Source of the DNA: LMUY01 sp964242215
Lineage (GTDB): Bacteria; Pseudomonadota; Alphaproteobacteria; Acetobacterales; Acetobacteraceae
Reading direction: 5' to 3'
Length of the DNA: 64,000 nucleotides
NCBI GenBank assembly: GCA_964242215.1
Contig: CAXTCJ010000011.1
Span: 1-64,000 of the forward strand
Position numbers and translations under genes: made by a program. Positions 8,705-17,404 of the stretch are shown piece after piece. Every line of letters starts with the position of its first letter. The first letter of the stretch is position 1. The notes under the pieces are model-generated. The model was not told the origin of the DNA, searched no databases, and was given only the letters and a program-made list of their open reading frames with translations.

Positions 8705-9358
8705 ATGACACCACAGTCGAGCGCTACGGTGGACCTCGTGGCCGATATCACCTGCCCGTGGTGCACGATCGGGCGCCGGCGGCTGGACGCGGCGCTAACC
8801 ACGCTGGCCGCGGACGGGCTGCATTTGGATTGGGTGTGGCGGCCGTTCCTGCTGTATCCCGACGCGCCGCCTGGCGGCTTCGACCAGGGGGCGCACCTGC
8901 TTCGCCGCTTCGGCTCCGCGATGGCGGCGGACCGCTATCACGAAAGCGTCGTAGAGGCCGGCCGGGCGGTTGGTTTCGAATTCCGCTACGACTTGATCCG
9001 GGCAATGCCGAACACCTCGGACGCGCATCGGCTCATGCTGCTTGTGCCGGAACCGGAACGTCATGCGCGTTTGGCCGATGCGTTGGCGCAGGCCTTTTTC
9101 AGCTACGGCCTCGATATCGGTGATCGCGATGTGTTGGCCGGCCTCGCCGCAACGAGCGGCATCGACGCCGATGCGGCGCGCGCGATGTTGAATGGGGAGC
9201 ACTATCGAGCCGACGTCGCGGCATCGGATGCAGCGGCGAGGCGCGCCGGGATCCGGGCGGTACCGACGTTCTGTTTTCACGGGCGTATCCTCGCCGTGCC
9301 CGACATCGAGGATTTGGCCAGCGAACTTCGCGCGGCTCATCGCGCGCTCGCCGGGTAA
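8705..9358 (+). CDS. DsbA-family oxidoreductase (FrnE/2-hydroxychromene-2-carboxylate isomerase-like)
   Basis: 217 residues with the thioredoxin-fold active site ITCPWCTIGRRRL at about residues 17-29 (CPWC), a helical insert, and a C-terminal cis-proline segment GIRAVPTFCFHGR, as in FrnE-type DsbA proteins. There is no signal peptide, so it should act in the cytoplasm. The ATG at 8705 is preferred over a start at 8648 because only the former clears the divergent iclR promoter. It is divergent from the IclR gene (96-base gap) and convergent with an MFS gene. Role in thiol-disulfide exchange or a glutathione-dependent reaction is general to the family. Confidence 0.87.
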   Translation: MTPQSSATVDLVADITCPWCTIGRRRLDAALTTLAADGLHLDWVWRPFLLYPDAPPGGFDQGAHLLRRFGSAMAADRYHESVVEAGRAVGFEFRYDLIRAMPNTSDAHRLMLLVPEPERHARLADALAQAFFSYGLDIGDRDVLAGLAATSGIDADAARAMLNGEHYRADVAASDAAARRAGIRAVPTFCFHGRILAVPDIEDLASELRAAHRALAG

Positions 9359-9404
9359 GGTTTGCGGCGACACCCCCCGGTCAGGGAGCGCTACCGAGGG
9401 GCGT

Positions 9405-10631
9405 TCAGGGCGAGCGCCGTGGTGTTCCGCGGGCGAAGGCAAAAATAGCCACGATGGATGCCGTGAAGCCGGCGGCCGCGCCGACGCCGAGAGCCCAGCG
9501 TGGCCCCCAATGGTTGGCTACCAAGCCCACGATTGGCGCGCCAATCGGCGTACCCCCGAGTGCCACGCTCACACGCAACGCCATCACCCGTCCGCGCATG
9601 GCGGTGTCGGTCGAGAGTAGCACCAGGCTGTTCGTCGTGTTGAGAAGGGTCAGTGACGCGACGCCGATGAGGACGAGCGCGCCGGCGAAAGACCAGTAGC
9701 CCGGTGCCACCGCGGCCAACGTGCAGCCGACACCGAAGAATGCTGCACCGATCAGCAACAGCCGAAAACTGGGCTTCTCCCGGCGCGCGCCCAGCAATGC
9801 CCCCGTCACCGTGCCGATCGCCATGATCGACGACAGCAGCCCGTACCCGCTTGCGTCCGTGTGAAAGACGCTGACGGCCATGGTCGAGATGAAGATCGGA
9901 AAGTTCAGGCCAAAGGTCCCGATCAGGAACAGCATGACCAGGATCGCCTTCAGATCGGACCGTTTCCAGACGTAGCGGAGCCCCTCGGTGAAACCGCCTC
10001 TGGACCGGTGGGTCCTGACATTCGGACGCAGCTCGGCGACGCGCAGCGACATCAGCGAGATCAACACGGCAACGAACGAGGCACCGTTGATCAGGAAGGC
10101 CCAACCGGTGCCGATCGCGGCGATCACCAGCCCCGACACGGCAGGCCCGATCATGCGTGCGGCGTTGAACGAGGTGGAATTGAGCGCCACCGCGTTGTGC
10201 AGGTCTGCATCCCCGACCAATTCGGCCACGAAGGTTTGGCGCACCGGGGCGTCGAATGCCGCGGCACTCCCGAACAGGAAGGCGAAGACGTAGACATGCC
10301 AGAGCCGAACCGCGCCTGTGACCGTGAGTGCCCCCAGCGCGAGGGCCAGGACGCCCATCGTGGCCTGCGTGACGATCAGCATCTTGCGCTGGTTGAAACG
10401 GTCGGCTGCGACGCCGGTCCAGGGCAATAGCAGGAATTGCGGCCCGAACTGCAGCGCCATGACGGTGCCCACGGCCGATGCGTCATGGTGGGTCAGTTGG
10501 GTGAGTACAAGCCAATCCTGAGCGGTCCGCTGTACCCAGGTGCCGACGTTGGAGACGAAGGCGCCGCCGACCCAGATCCGATAGTTGAAACCTCGCAGAG
10601 ACCTAAAAGCGCCCCGACCTGGCGCCCTCAT
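9405..10631 (-). CDS. MFS transporter, EntS/MFS_3-like exporter
   Basis: 408 residues with about 11-12 membrane helices. FRSLRGFNYRIWVGGAFVSNVGTWVQRTAQDWLV at the start and VAADRFNQRKML in the first cytoplasmic loop are hallmarks of the MFS_3 group, whose members export siderophores, drugs or other small molecules. AFDAPVRQTFVAELV and NSTSFNAARMIGPAVSG continue the match. It is a single-gene unit, convergent with the DsbA-like gene and divergent from the M20 hydrolase. Export is the family expectation. Substrate unknown. Confidence 0.87.
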   Translation of the reverse strand: MRAPGRGAFRSLRGFNYRIWVGGAFVSNVGTWVQRTAQDWLVLTQLTHHDASAVGTVMALQFGPQFLLLPWTGVAADRFNQRKMLIVTQATMGVLALALGALTVTGAVRLWHVYVFAFLFGSAAAFDAPVRQTFVAELVGDADLHNAVALNSTSFNAARMIGPAVSGLVIAAIGTGWAFLINGASFVAVLISLMSLRVAELRPNVRTHRSRGGFTEGLRYVWKRSDLKAILVMLFLIGTFGLNFPIFISTMAVSVFHTDASGYGLLSSIMAIGTVTGALLGARREKPSFRLLLIGAAFFGVGCTLAAVAPGYWSFAGALVLIGVASLTLLNTTNSLVLLSTDTAMRGRVMALRVSVALGGTPIGAPIVGLVANHWGPRWALGVGAAAGFTASIVAIFAFARGTPRRSP

Positions 10632-10805
10632 GGACGGTGCTGGAACGGCCGGCCCATAATGCCGCTGACTTGCTGATTATGCTTCTTAGCGGCCATACCC
10701 GGGATGAATACTATCTACAGTCAAGGTGTAAAGTCTGGCTGTTGGATCGGGCGTGAGGGGCAGCGGCGTTCATACTGCCGCCGTGACGGATGAGGGGGAC
10801 ATGAC

Positions 10806-12062
10806 GTGACCGGCCTATCGAACTTGCCACTCTCCACCGAACGGCTCTGGCAGGGCCTGATGGACATGGCCGCTATCGGTGCGACGCCGGAGGGTGGCAA
10901 CAACCGCCCTGCACTCTCGGCACTCGACGGGCAGGCCCGGGCGCTGCTGGCGCGATGGGGGGCGGAGGTCGGGCTCGCGGTCACGACGGATCGGCTGGGC
11001 AACATGGCGCTGCGCCGTGACGGGCGCGATCCAGGACGCAAACCGGTGCTGGTCGGCAGCCACCTCGACACGCAGCCGACCGGTGGCAAGTTCGATGGCC
11101 CATACGGCGTGCTCGCCGGGCTCGAGATCCTTCGCGCGCTGCACGAAGCGGGTGCCACCACCGAGGCCCCCATCATCCTGGTGAACTGGACGAGCGAGGA
11201 GGGATGCCGCTTCAGCCCCTCGATGATCGGCGCTGCAGGGGCGATGGGCGTGCTGTCGGAGGCGGAGGTGCTGGACCGCCGGGCCATGGATGACGGCGAA
11301 CGCTACGGTGACGCGCTGCGTGCCACGGGGTGGGCCGGCACTGGCGACCCGGCGCTGCTACGCGATGCGGCCGCCTATTTCGAGGCGCATATCGAGCAGG
11401 GGCCGACACTGGAGGCGGACGGGTTCGACATCGGCATCGTCACCGGCGGCTTCGCCACAGAACGCGCGCTGGTGAGCGTGCGGGGCAAGGACAGCCACGC
11501 CGGCACCACGCCGATGGACATGCGGCAGGACGCCCTGCTGGCCGCCGCCGAGATGATCGGGCTGGCGGAACGCATCCTGCTCGACACCGCGCCGGAGGGA
11601 CGCATGACGGTGAACCGCCTGATCGTCGAACCCGGCGCCGATGGCGTGGTGCCGGGCGGCGCCCACTTCGCGATGGACTACCGTCATCCCGCGACCGAAA
11701 CGCTGCAGGCACTCTGGGCACAGGCGGACGCGGCGTTTGCCGCCGTTGCCACGCGTCGCAAGGTCGCCGTGTCCCGCGAGACCTACTGGGCGTTTCCGCG
11801 GGTGCAGTTCGACTCAGCCCTGGCCGAACGCTTGCGCGCCGCCGCCCGGCGCCACGGCGCGAAGCACCGCGACATGCTCAGCGGCGCCGGGCACGACGCT
11901 TATCATGCCGCGGGGCGTATGCCGGCCGTGATGCTGTTCATCCCCTGCCACGGCGGGATCAGCCACCATCCAACCGAGTCGATCTCCCGCGAATGGGCCG
12001 GCATCGGCCTGCGTGTGCTGGCCGATGCCGTGATCGAGGCGGCTAACGAACCGGGCCGGTAG
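10806..12062 (+). CDS. M20-family amidase (N-carbamoyl-L-amino acid hydrolase / allantoate amidohydrolase-like)
   Basis: 418 residues, a normal length for the HyuC/AllC branch. The bimetal site is visible: GSHLDTQPTGGKFDG (His, Asp), TSEEGCRFSPSMIGA (Glu pair), EAHIEQGPTLE and a late HGGISHHPTE. KDSHAGTTPMDMR belongs to the dimerisation lid. The start is GTG at 10806 with GAGGGGG in front. The ATG five bases earlier reads straight into a stop. It hydrolyses an N-carbamoyl or ureido group in known relatives. The neighbouring ACS-type permease, convergent and 16 bases away, may import the substrate (inference). Confidence 0.9.
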   Translation: MTGLSNLPLSTERLWQGLMDMAAIGATPEGGNNRPALSALDGQARALLARWGAEVGLAVTTDRLGNMALRRDGRDPGRKPVLVGSHLDTQPTGGKFDGPYGVLAGLEILRALHEAGATTEAPIILVNWTSEEGCRFSPSMIGAAGAMGVLSEAEVLDRRAMDDGERYGDALRATGWAGTGDPALLRDAAAYFEAHIEQGPTLEADGFDIGIVTGGFATERALVSVRGKDSHAGTTPMDMRQDALLAAAEMIGLAERILLDTAPEGRMTVNRLIVEPGADGVVPGGAHFAMDYRHPATETLQALWAQADAAFAAVATRRKVAVSRETYWAFPRVQFDSALAERLRAAARRHGAKHRDMLSGAGHDAYHAAGRMPAVMLFIPCHGGISHHPTESISREWAGIGLRVLADAVIEAANEPGR

Positions 12063-12077
12063 AACCGGGCGCGGCGA

Positions 12078-13400
12078 TCATGGCCGGTTAGCCATGGCCT
12101 GAGGCTGCGGCTCGCCGAAGCGCGGTCGTAAGCCGTCGCGGCTGGTTTGCAGCACCAGCACGGCTACACCGCCGGCGAGCGCCGCCGCCGCCATCAGGAA
12201 CAGGCCGCCCGTGAAGCTCCCGGTGTAATCCTTGATCAGCCCGACGGCGAACGGGGCCGCAAATCCGGCAAGGTTCGCCAGGGCGTTGATCGCTGCGATG
12301 CCAGCGGCCGCTGCCCGACCCGACAGGAAGAGCGGCGGCAATGTCCAGAACACGGGGTAAAGCGAGAACGTCCCAAGCGCACCCACCGAGAAGGCCGCGA
12401 CCTTCCAAGGCAGGGAGGGGAGCAGGGCCGCCCCGACCAAGCCCAACGCCGCGAGGAACAAGGGCGCCGCGGCATGGCCCATCCGCTCCTGCCGCCGATC
12501 CGAACGCCGTCCCCACCAAACCATGCCGATCGCACCGACCAGATATGGGATCGTCGTCACCAGAGTCGTCTGACCCAGCGAGAGGCTGAACCCGTGCACG
12601 ATCGTAGGTAGGAAAAACGCGACCCCGAATGTCGAAGCGACCGCCCCGGCGTAGATCAGCGACAGGCTGAGGATGCGCGGGTCGGTCAGGGTGGCGATGA
12701 TGCCGAGATGCCCTCGCTGCCCTTTGCTCGCAAGTTCGGCGGCAAGTTCACCCTGCAGCCAGGATCTCTCGGCCGCCGTCAGCCAGGCTGCGTCCTCGGG
12801 GCGGTCGCACAGGCATTTCGCCACGACGGCCGACAGGATCAGGGCTGGAACTGCCTCCCCGAGATACAGCCACTTCCACCCCGCGAGGCCGAGAACACCG
12901 TCGAGGTGGAAGAACAGCCCACTGACCGGCGCGCCGATGACGAAGGAGAGCGGGACGGCGACGATGAAGTAGCCCATTGCCCGGGCACGGTAGGCCGCGG
13001 GAAACCAGCCCGTCATGAAGAAGATGATGCCGGGGAAGAAGCCCGCCTCGGCGGCACCGACGAGAAAACGCACCAGGTCGAAGCTCAACGGCCCTCGAAC
13101 GAAAGCCATGGCACCCGAGGCGAGCGCGAAGGTCACCATGATCCGCGCGATCCAAAGCCGGGCGCCCACCCGCATCAGCATGACGTTCGACGGGACTTCG
13201 AAGATGAAATACGCCACGAAGAACACACCGGCGCCGAAACCGAAAGCACTGGCGGACAGATGGAGGTCTCTATTCATGGTCAAGGCCGCGAAACCGACAT
13301 TCACCTTGTCCACGAAGGCGAAGAAGTAGCTGACCACAAGCAGCGGGATAAGGCGCAACGTAACCTTGCTCATGCAGCTTCGTTCGATCTCGGCACTCAC
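12078..13400 (-). CDS. MFS transporter, anion:cation symporter (ACS) family
   Basis: 440 residues, 12 predicted helices. IPLLVVSYFFAFVDKVNVGFAALTMNRDL at the N-terminus and LVGAAEAGFFPGIIFFMTGWFP in helix 4 are typical of the ACS family, which takes up organic anions with protons. The GTG at 13400 has GGAGGAAC about 10 bases upstream. An ATG at 13373 is the alternative. The gene is convergent with the M20 hydrolase and the IR element lies just behind its promoter. Confidence 0.9.
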   Translation of the reverse strand: MSAEIERSCMSKVTLRLIPLLVVSYFFAFVDKVNVGFAALTMNRDLHLSASAFGFGAGVFFVAYFIFEVPSNVMLMRVGARLWIARIMVTFALASGAMAFVRGPLSFDLVRFLVGAAEAGFFPGIIFFMTGWFPAAYRARAMGYFIVAVPLSFVIGAPVSGLFFHLDGVLGLAGWKWLYLGEAVPALILSAVVAKCLCDRPEDAAWLTAAERSWLQGELAAELASKGQRGHLGIIATLTDPRILSLSLIYAGAVASTFGVAFFLPTIVHGFSLSLGQTTLVTTIPYLVGAIGMVWWGRRSDRRQERMGHAAAPLFLAALGLVGAALLPSLPWKVAAFSVGALGTFSLYPVFWTLPPLFLSGRAAAAGIAAINALANLAGFAAPFAVGLIKDYTGSFTGGLFLMAAAALAGGVAVLVLQTSRDGLRPRFGEPQPQAMANRP

Positions 13401-13502
13401 GGACTATGTTCCTCCACGGTCTGGCGTATTGACTAGCACTTCGCCGCGATGGCGCGCCTATGTCGATACTGAGTCAGTGGAATGCAATTGAATCATTGTC
13501 TT

Positions 13503-13648
13503 ACCGTCATGCCCGAGCTTGACCCGGGTATCCACGGCGGTCCGCAGACATTGACGTTGTCCGTGTTGCACACGGCGCGTGCCAAGCACGCGTCTGACAT
13601 CAGGCGCCCAATCCCGTGGATACCAAGGTCAAGCCTTGGCAGGACGGT
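13503..13648. repeat. 146-bp inverted-repeat element, copy A
   Basis: The element begins ACCGTCATGC and ends with the complement of ACCGTCCTGC. Its two 35-base ends are inverted repeats matching at 29 of 35 positions. The pentamer GTCTT lies on both sides (13498-13502 and 13649-13653), which looks like a target-site duplication. It matches copy B at 21502-21647 along its full length when one copy is reversed. Each end folds into its own small hairpin (right end CCAAGG/CCTTGG). There is no open frame, so it is best read as a MITE- or REP-like mobile element. Confidence 0.8.
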
Positions 13649-13823
13649 GTCTTTGCTTCGGGGGCCGGTACAGTGCCAAAACGGGTCCAGCAACCCACCG
13701 GGCTGGGTCGAGGCATGGCTGACTCGATCGCCCGCGTCACCGGGCCGACAAGCTCTATATGCGTCGTCGTCGGATCGCTTTAAGAGATGGCCACCCGCTT
13801 CGGCTCGAGATAGGAGACGTCTT

Positions 13824-14264
13824 ATGGCTAAAACACCTGGCACGCCAAAGGCTAAGACGGCCGCCCCGGCGCAGTTCGACATGAACAGCCGCGAGCGGAA
13901 AGGCGGGAAGGGCGGCCCTGGTGGCCCAGGCCGCGGCCGTGACGACAAGCGCCCGCCCAGCCGCATCGTGAACCTGCCGCCCACTTTGGTCGATCGCGGC
14001 GAGGGCTGGATCATCCGGAAAATCGGCAGGATCGACCAGGCCTCCCACGTCGCCATGGATGCCGAATACCACCTGATCTTCGAGGGCCACGAGCCGCTGG
14101 TGTTCGACAAATTTGGTGCCGCCCGAAGCCGCGCCAAAGAAGCCCCCCCGGAGATCGCACCGGCCGCGGAGGTTGCGTCCGAGCCGGCTGAGGACGCTGC
14201 TGTCGCCGAAGAGCCGACTGACGGCCAGTCGGAGAGCACCGTCTCACCCGTCGATCAGGACTAG
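13824..14264 (+). CDS. Hypothetical protein, basic/glycine-rich start and acidic tail
   Basis: I do not recognise this 146-residue protein. The start at 13824 has GGAG in front, and the longer open frame upstream merely reads through the repeat element. Residues 1-55 are basic and rich in Gly, Lys and Arg (GGKGGPGGPGRGRDDK). Residues 55-105 look folded (NLPPTLVDRGEGWIIRKIGR, then YHLIFEGHEPLVFDK). The tail after residue 110 is Ala/Glu/Pro-rich and acidic. It has no signal peptide or membrane helix. It stands alone between the repeat and the aminotransferase operon. A nucleic-acid- or ribosome-associated small protein is possible but unsupported. Confidence 0.6.
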   Translation: MAKTPGTPKAKTAAPAQFDMNSRERKGGKGGPGGPGRGRDDKRPPSRIVNLPPTLVDRGEGWIIRKIGRIDQASHVAMDAEYHLIFEGHEPLVFDKFGAARSRAKEAPPEIAPAAEVASEPAEDAAVAEEPTDGQSESTVSPVDQD

Positions 14265-14368
14265 GATTTGTCACGTTTCAGAAAAAACTCGGCATTTTCA
14301 TAACTCCTGACAAACGCGCATGAGAGCACCCACTCGGCAACAATCCCGGTCTCGCGCGTAGGAGTTTC

Positions 14369-15496
14369 ATGAACCCGCTCGTGCAAGACACCGGATCGCC
14401 GCCCATCCCCGAAGTTCAGGGATGGGGCCGGGCCTATGGCGGCGAGCGCGGCCCGTTGATCGACCTGTGTCAGGCGGTGCCGGGCTATGCGCCGCATCCC
14501 GACCTGCTGCATCGCCTGAGTGAGGCTGCCGCCGACCCGCTTTGTGCCAAATACGGCTTCATCACCGGCGATGCCGCCTTGCGTGACGCCTATGCCGCCG
14601 AGTCCGGCGTGCCTGCCGGGCGCGTGCTGATCACCGCCGGCTGCAACCAGGCGTTCTTCACCGCCCTGTTGACCCTGGTACCACGCGGCGCTGCGGTGCT
14701 GCTGCCGACGCCGTGGTACTACAACCACAAGATGACCTGCGACATGCTCGGGCTCGAGGCGCGCGCCCTGCCGACCTTGGCAAGTGAGGGTTTCATCCCG
14801 GATCCGGAGCGGGCTGCGGCATTGATGGCGGGGGTGGCGGCCGTCGTGCTGATCACCCCGAATAACCCGACCGGGGCTATCTACCCGGCCGCAATCGTCG
14901 CGCGGTTCGCGGAGTTGTGCGGCCAGCATGGCGCGACCTTGATGCTGGACGAGACGTATCGCGACTTCCTGCCCGATGGCGCCGACTATGCCGCACCCGA
15001 TGACGCAATCCGGCTCTATTCGTTCTCCAAGGCCTATGCCGTGCCGGGTCACCGCATCGGCGCGCTGACCCTGCCGGAGCCAGCAATCGTGCAGGCGATG
15101 AAGGTGCTGGACTGCATGACCATCTGCCCGCAACGACCGGCGCAACAGGCCTTGGCCTGGGCGATCCCGGCGCTGCGCGACTGGCGAGAGCAGAACCGGG
15201 TGGAAATGGCGGCCCGCGCCGCGACCCTGCGCCGGTGTTTCACCGCGCTGCCCACATGGCAGATCGACTCGCTCGGGGCGTATTTCGCCTACGTGCGTCA
15301 CCCGTTCGCCGGGGTGTCCGCCTGGGCGGTCGCCGAGCGCTTGGCCCGTGATCACGGCGTGCTGTTGCTTCCCGCCCCCGCTTTCGCCGGGTCGGAGGAT
15401 CACCTGCGGGTCTCGTTCGCCAACGTCGACTCTGCCGGGATCGAACGCCTCGCGGAGCGGCTGGCCGGTGTTCCCCTCGGCGCCCTGGCGGCGTGA
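14369..15496 (+). CDS. PLP-dependent aminotransferase, class I/II
   Basis: 375 residues with the class I/II fold: KYGFITGDAALRDAYA, LITAGCNQAFFTALLTLV, the cofactor loop TPNNPTGAIY, LDETYRDFLPDG (PLP-pyridine Asp) and the Schiff-base segment LYSFSKAYAVPGHRIG with its lysine near residue 220. It ends LRVSFANVD, giving the carboxylate-binding Arg. Its TGA overlaps the GTG of the ATP-grasp gene as GTGA, so the two are coupled. A 415-residue open frame on the opposite strand is shadow. The pairing suggests the aminotransferase makes or consumes the amine joined by the ligase (inference). Confidence 0.92.
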   Translation: MNPLVQDTGSPPIPEVQGWGRAYGGERGPLIDLCQAVPGYAPHPDLLHRLSEAAADPLCAKYGFITGDAALRDAYAAESGVPAGRVLITAGCNQAFFTALLTLVPRGAAVLLPTPWYYNHKMTCDMLGLEARALPTLASEGFIPDPERAAALMAGVAAVVLITPNNPTGAIYPAAIVARFAELCGQHGATLMLDETYRDFLPDGADYAAPDDAIRLYSFSKAYAVPGHRIGALTLPEPAIVQAMKVLDCMTICPQRPAQQALAWAIPALRDWREQNRVEMAARAATLRRCFTALPTWQIDSLGAYFAYVRHPFAGVSAWAVAERLARDHGVLLLPAPAFAGSEDHLRVSFANVDSAGIERLAERLAGVPLGALAA

Positions 15497-16752
15497 GGAT
15501 CCTCGCACTCGGCCAGCGCATCTACCTCGGTGACCTCTATCTCAGCCTGATGCGGGAGGGGCATGACGTCCGGGTTCATGCGGCCGCGTCGCCCTGCCAG
15601 CATGCATTCGGCGGCATCATCGAACCAGTGGCGGACTGGCGCGCCCACCTCGCCTGGGTCGGATTGGACGGCATCATCCTGTTCGAAGGCGTGGGGCAGG
15701 GCGCGTTGCAGGACGCCTTGCGGGCCGAGGGCTACCGGGTGATCGGCGGCAGCGCGCTCGGCGACCGGTTGGAACGGGACCGCGCCTATGGCCAGTCGGT
15801 GCTCGCCGGGGCCGGGCTGCCGACTGCCTGGAGCCAGGGCTTCGACACGGCGGCAGCCGCGCTAGCGTGGCTCGGCGTGCATCCCGGCCGCTACGTGCTG
15901 AAATACGATGCCGGTCACGCCACCTATGTCGGCGAGCACCCGGCGGGGGCGGACGTCGCGTTCATGCTGCGCCGCCAGCCCGACTCTGGCCGGGTGCTGC
16001 TGATGGAGCGGCTGGAGGGCGTGGAAGTCGGCATCGGCGCCTACTTCGATGGCCACTGTTTCCTGCAGCCCGCCTGCATCGACTTCGAGCACAAGCGCTT
16101 TTTCCCCGGCGACCTCGGCGAGATGACCGGCGAGATGGGCACGCTCGCCTCCTACGAGGGCGCCGAGCGGCTGTTCGCGGCGACGCTGAGCCGGGTGGCC
16201 CCGTTGCTGCGGCAGGCCGGGCATGTCGGTTATGTCAATTTGAACCTGATCGTCGACGAGCGTGGCCCGTTTCCGCTCGAATTCACCTGCCGCTTCGGCA
16301 ATCCGGGCTTTGCCGTGTTGGCAGCGCTGCAGGCGGACGGCTGGGGCGATCTGTTGGACCGGATGGCAAGTGGCGCGGGCGGACGGTTCCGCACCGTGGC
16401 CGGTTGGGCTGTCGCCATCGTGCTGACTGTGCCGCCGTTTCCTGCCTGGACCGACCACGCCGACCCGGCGACCGATCCGCCGATCTTCTTCCTGCAGGAA
16501 CCGAGTGCCGCCGAGCAGCCCCACTACCACTTCGTCGACATGCGTCTCGAGGGTGGCCAACACTTCGTCCATCGGCGCTCGGGTCACGCCATGATCGTCA
16601 CCGGTACTGGCCCGGGCGTGATCGCCGCACAGGCCGCTGCTCGCGCACGGGCCGCTAACGTCATCGCCCCCGAACTCCGCTGGCGCGCCGATATCGGCGA
16701 CCGTTTCCTGCGAGGCGAGGGGGACGCCATGCATCGGCTCGGCTGGTTGTGA
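15493..16752 (+). CDS. PurD-like ATP-grasp carboxylate-amine ligase
   Basis: 419 residues related to phosphoribosylamine-glycine ligase: GYRVIGGSALGDRLERDRAYGQSVL (PurD pre-grasp region), YVLKYDAGHATYVGEH (nucleotide-binding strand), LLMERLEGVEVGIGAYFDG, then FPLEFTCRFGNPGF, the metal-binding Glu/Asn end of the ATP-grasp. The PurD P-loop-like GGREHA motif at the extreme N-terminus is absent and replaced by ILALGQRIYLGDLY, so this is a divergent relative, not purine PurD. GTG start at 15493 overlaps the aminotransferase stop. Expected reaction is ATP-driven amide formation from an acid and an amine. Substrates unknown. Confidence 0.8.
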   Translation: MRILALGQRIYLGDLYLSLMREGHDVRVHAAASPCQHAFGGIIEPVADWRAHLAWVGLDGIILFEGVGQGALQDALRAEGYRVIGGSALGDRLERDRAYGQSVLAGAGLPTAWSQGFDTAAAALAWLGVHPGRYVLKYDAGHATYVGEHPAGADVAFMLRRQPDSGRVLLMERLEGVEVGIGAYFDGHCFLQPACIDFEHKRFFPGDLGEMTGEMGTLASYEGAERLFAATLSRVAPLLRQAGHVGYVNLNLIVDERGPFPLEFTCRFGNPGFAVLAALQADGWGDLLDRMASGAGGRFRTVAGWAVAIVLTVPPFPAWTDHADPATDPPIFFLQEPSAAEQPHYHFVDMRLEGGQHFVHRRSGHAMIVTGTGPGVIAAQAAARARAANVIAPELRWRADIGDRFLRGEGDAMHRLGWL

Positions 16753-16779
16753 TCAACGACGGACGGCCGATGGTAGGTA

Positions 16780-17196
16780 TCAAGCCATTTTGCCCTTGGC
16801 GAGGAAGCGGTCGATCGTGCGGTGTTTGAACAGCCAGCGTCCGTCCTGCTTGATCAACTGATCCGCATAGCCACCACCAGACTCGACGAACGGTCCCTCG
16901 GCGGCGTTTTTTGCGACCAGCCAGTTGGAGACGGCAGTGGCCGTGTCGCCCTGCACCTTGACCACGATATTTGTGGTGAAGTGCACGGCGCGCGGGCCGT
17001 CCCCCATTGCCGGCGCCAGCTTGCGCATCTGGGCCTCGATCGCCGCACGGCCGGTTGCGGAGCCGAACGCCGTCTCCCACGTGCCGTCGGGTGCGAACAG
17101 GGCGGCCATGTTGGCGAACCGGCGGGCGTCCATCTCGAAGCAGTATTCCGCCAGCAACTCGCGGATGGCGTTTTTCTCGTCGGCTTCGGTCGTCAT
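16780..17196 (-). CDS. SnoaL-like (NTF2-fold) protein
   Basis: 138 residues of the SnoaL_4/NTF2-like alpha+beta barrel: IRELLAEYCFEMDARRFANMAALFAPDGTW, with the conserved Tyr/Asp pocket, then AAIEAQMRKLAP and HFTTNIVVKVQGDTA. Such proteins are polyketide-cyclase-like isomerases or ring-hydroxylating-dioxygenase-beta relatives. Many have no known reaction. It shares clear residue-by-residue similarity with the protein at 35161-35598 at the other end of this catabolic region. Its promoter is divergent from the lactonase gene. Confidence 0.85.
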   Translation of the reverse strand: MTTEADEKNAIRELLAEYCFEMDARRFANMAALFAPDGTWETAFGSATGRAAIEAQMRKLAPAMGDGPRAVHFTTNIVVKVQGDTATAVSNWLVAKNAAEGPFVESGGGYADQLIKQDGRWLFKHRTIDRFLAKGKMA

Positions 17197-17327
17197 GCTG
17201 TTCTCCTTTGGTCAAGCGGGCAGGGGGCGGCTGGGCGCGCTGTCCCATGTCGAGGGTGAAGGTGGAAGGATGTACCTAATCCAAGCGTCATTCACGGTGA
17301 TGATGCCGGTCATAGTCGCCCGCGCAA

Positions 17328-17341
17328 GTTGACAACACGAC
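17328..17341 (+). promoter_or_regulatory. Near-match to GTTGAC-N4-CAAC box, upstream of lactonase gene
   Basis: GTTGACAACACGAC differs from the box seen at 19920, 29225 and 34510 by one base in the second half (CGAC for CAAC). TTGACA could also be a -35 hexamer pointing at the gene at 17405. It overlaps a longer inverted repeat at 17332-17363 (ACAACACGACGG facing CCGTCGTTGT). It is probably an operator or promoter element in this divergent gap. Confidence 0.4.
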
Positions 17342-17363
17342 GGCCGCATCCGACCGTCGTTGT
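17332..17363. repeat. Inverted repeat in the divergent SnoaL/lactonase promoter
   Basis: Arms ACAACACGACGG and CCGTCGTTGT pair over ten bases with one two-base bulge around a nine-base centre. It lies 42 bases before the lactonase start, with no T-run after it, so an operator is more likely than a terminator. Confidence 0.45.
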
Positions 17364-17404
17364 ATTATTCAGCATCGCGGCCAGGGCCGTGCAAGGAGTG
17401 CGGG

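Noticed and set aside
13401..13823. Reading the frame from 13482 as part of the hypothetical protein
   Set aside because: It only translates the inverted-repeat element. The ribosome site and composition change put the start at 13824.
14261..15508. 415-codon open frame antisense to the aminotransferase
   Set aside because: Rich in Arg, His, Gly and Gln with no motif. The plus-strand frame has all aminotransferase signatures, so this is a GC-rich shadow. Similar long shadows (5044-6333, 19873-21435, 38196-39359, 57096-58241) were dropped for the same reason.
15493..16752. Calling the ATP-grasp gene purD
   Set aside because: The N-terminal PurD motif is missing, it is coupled to an aminotransferase and there is no purine context.
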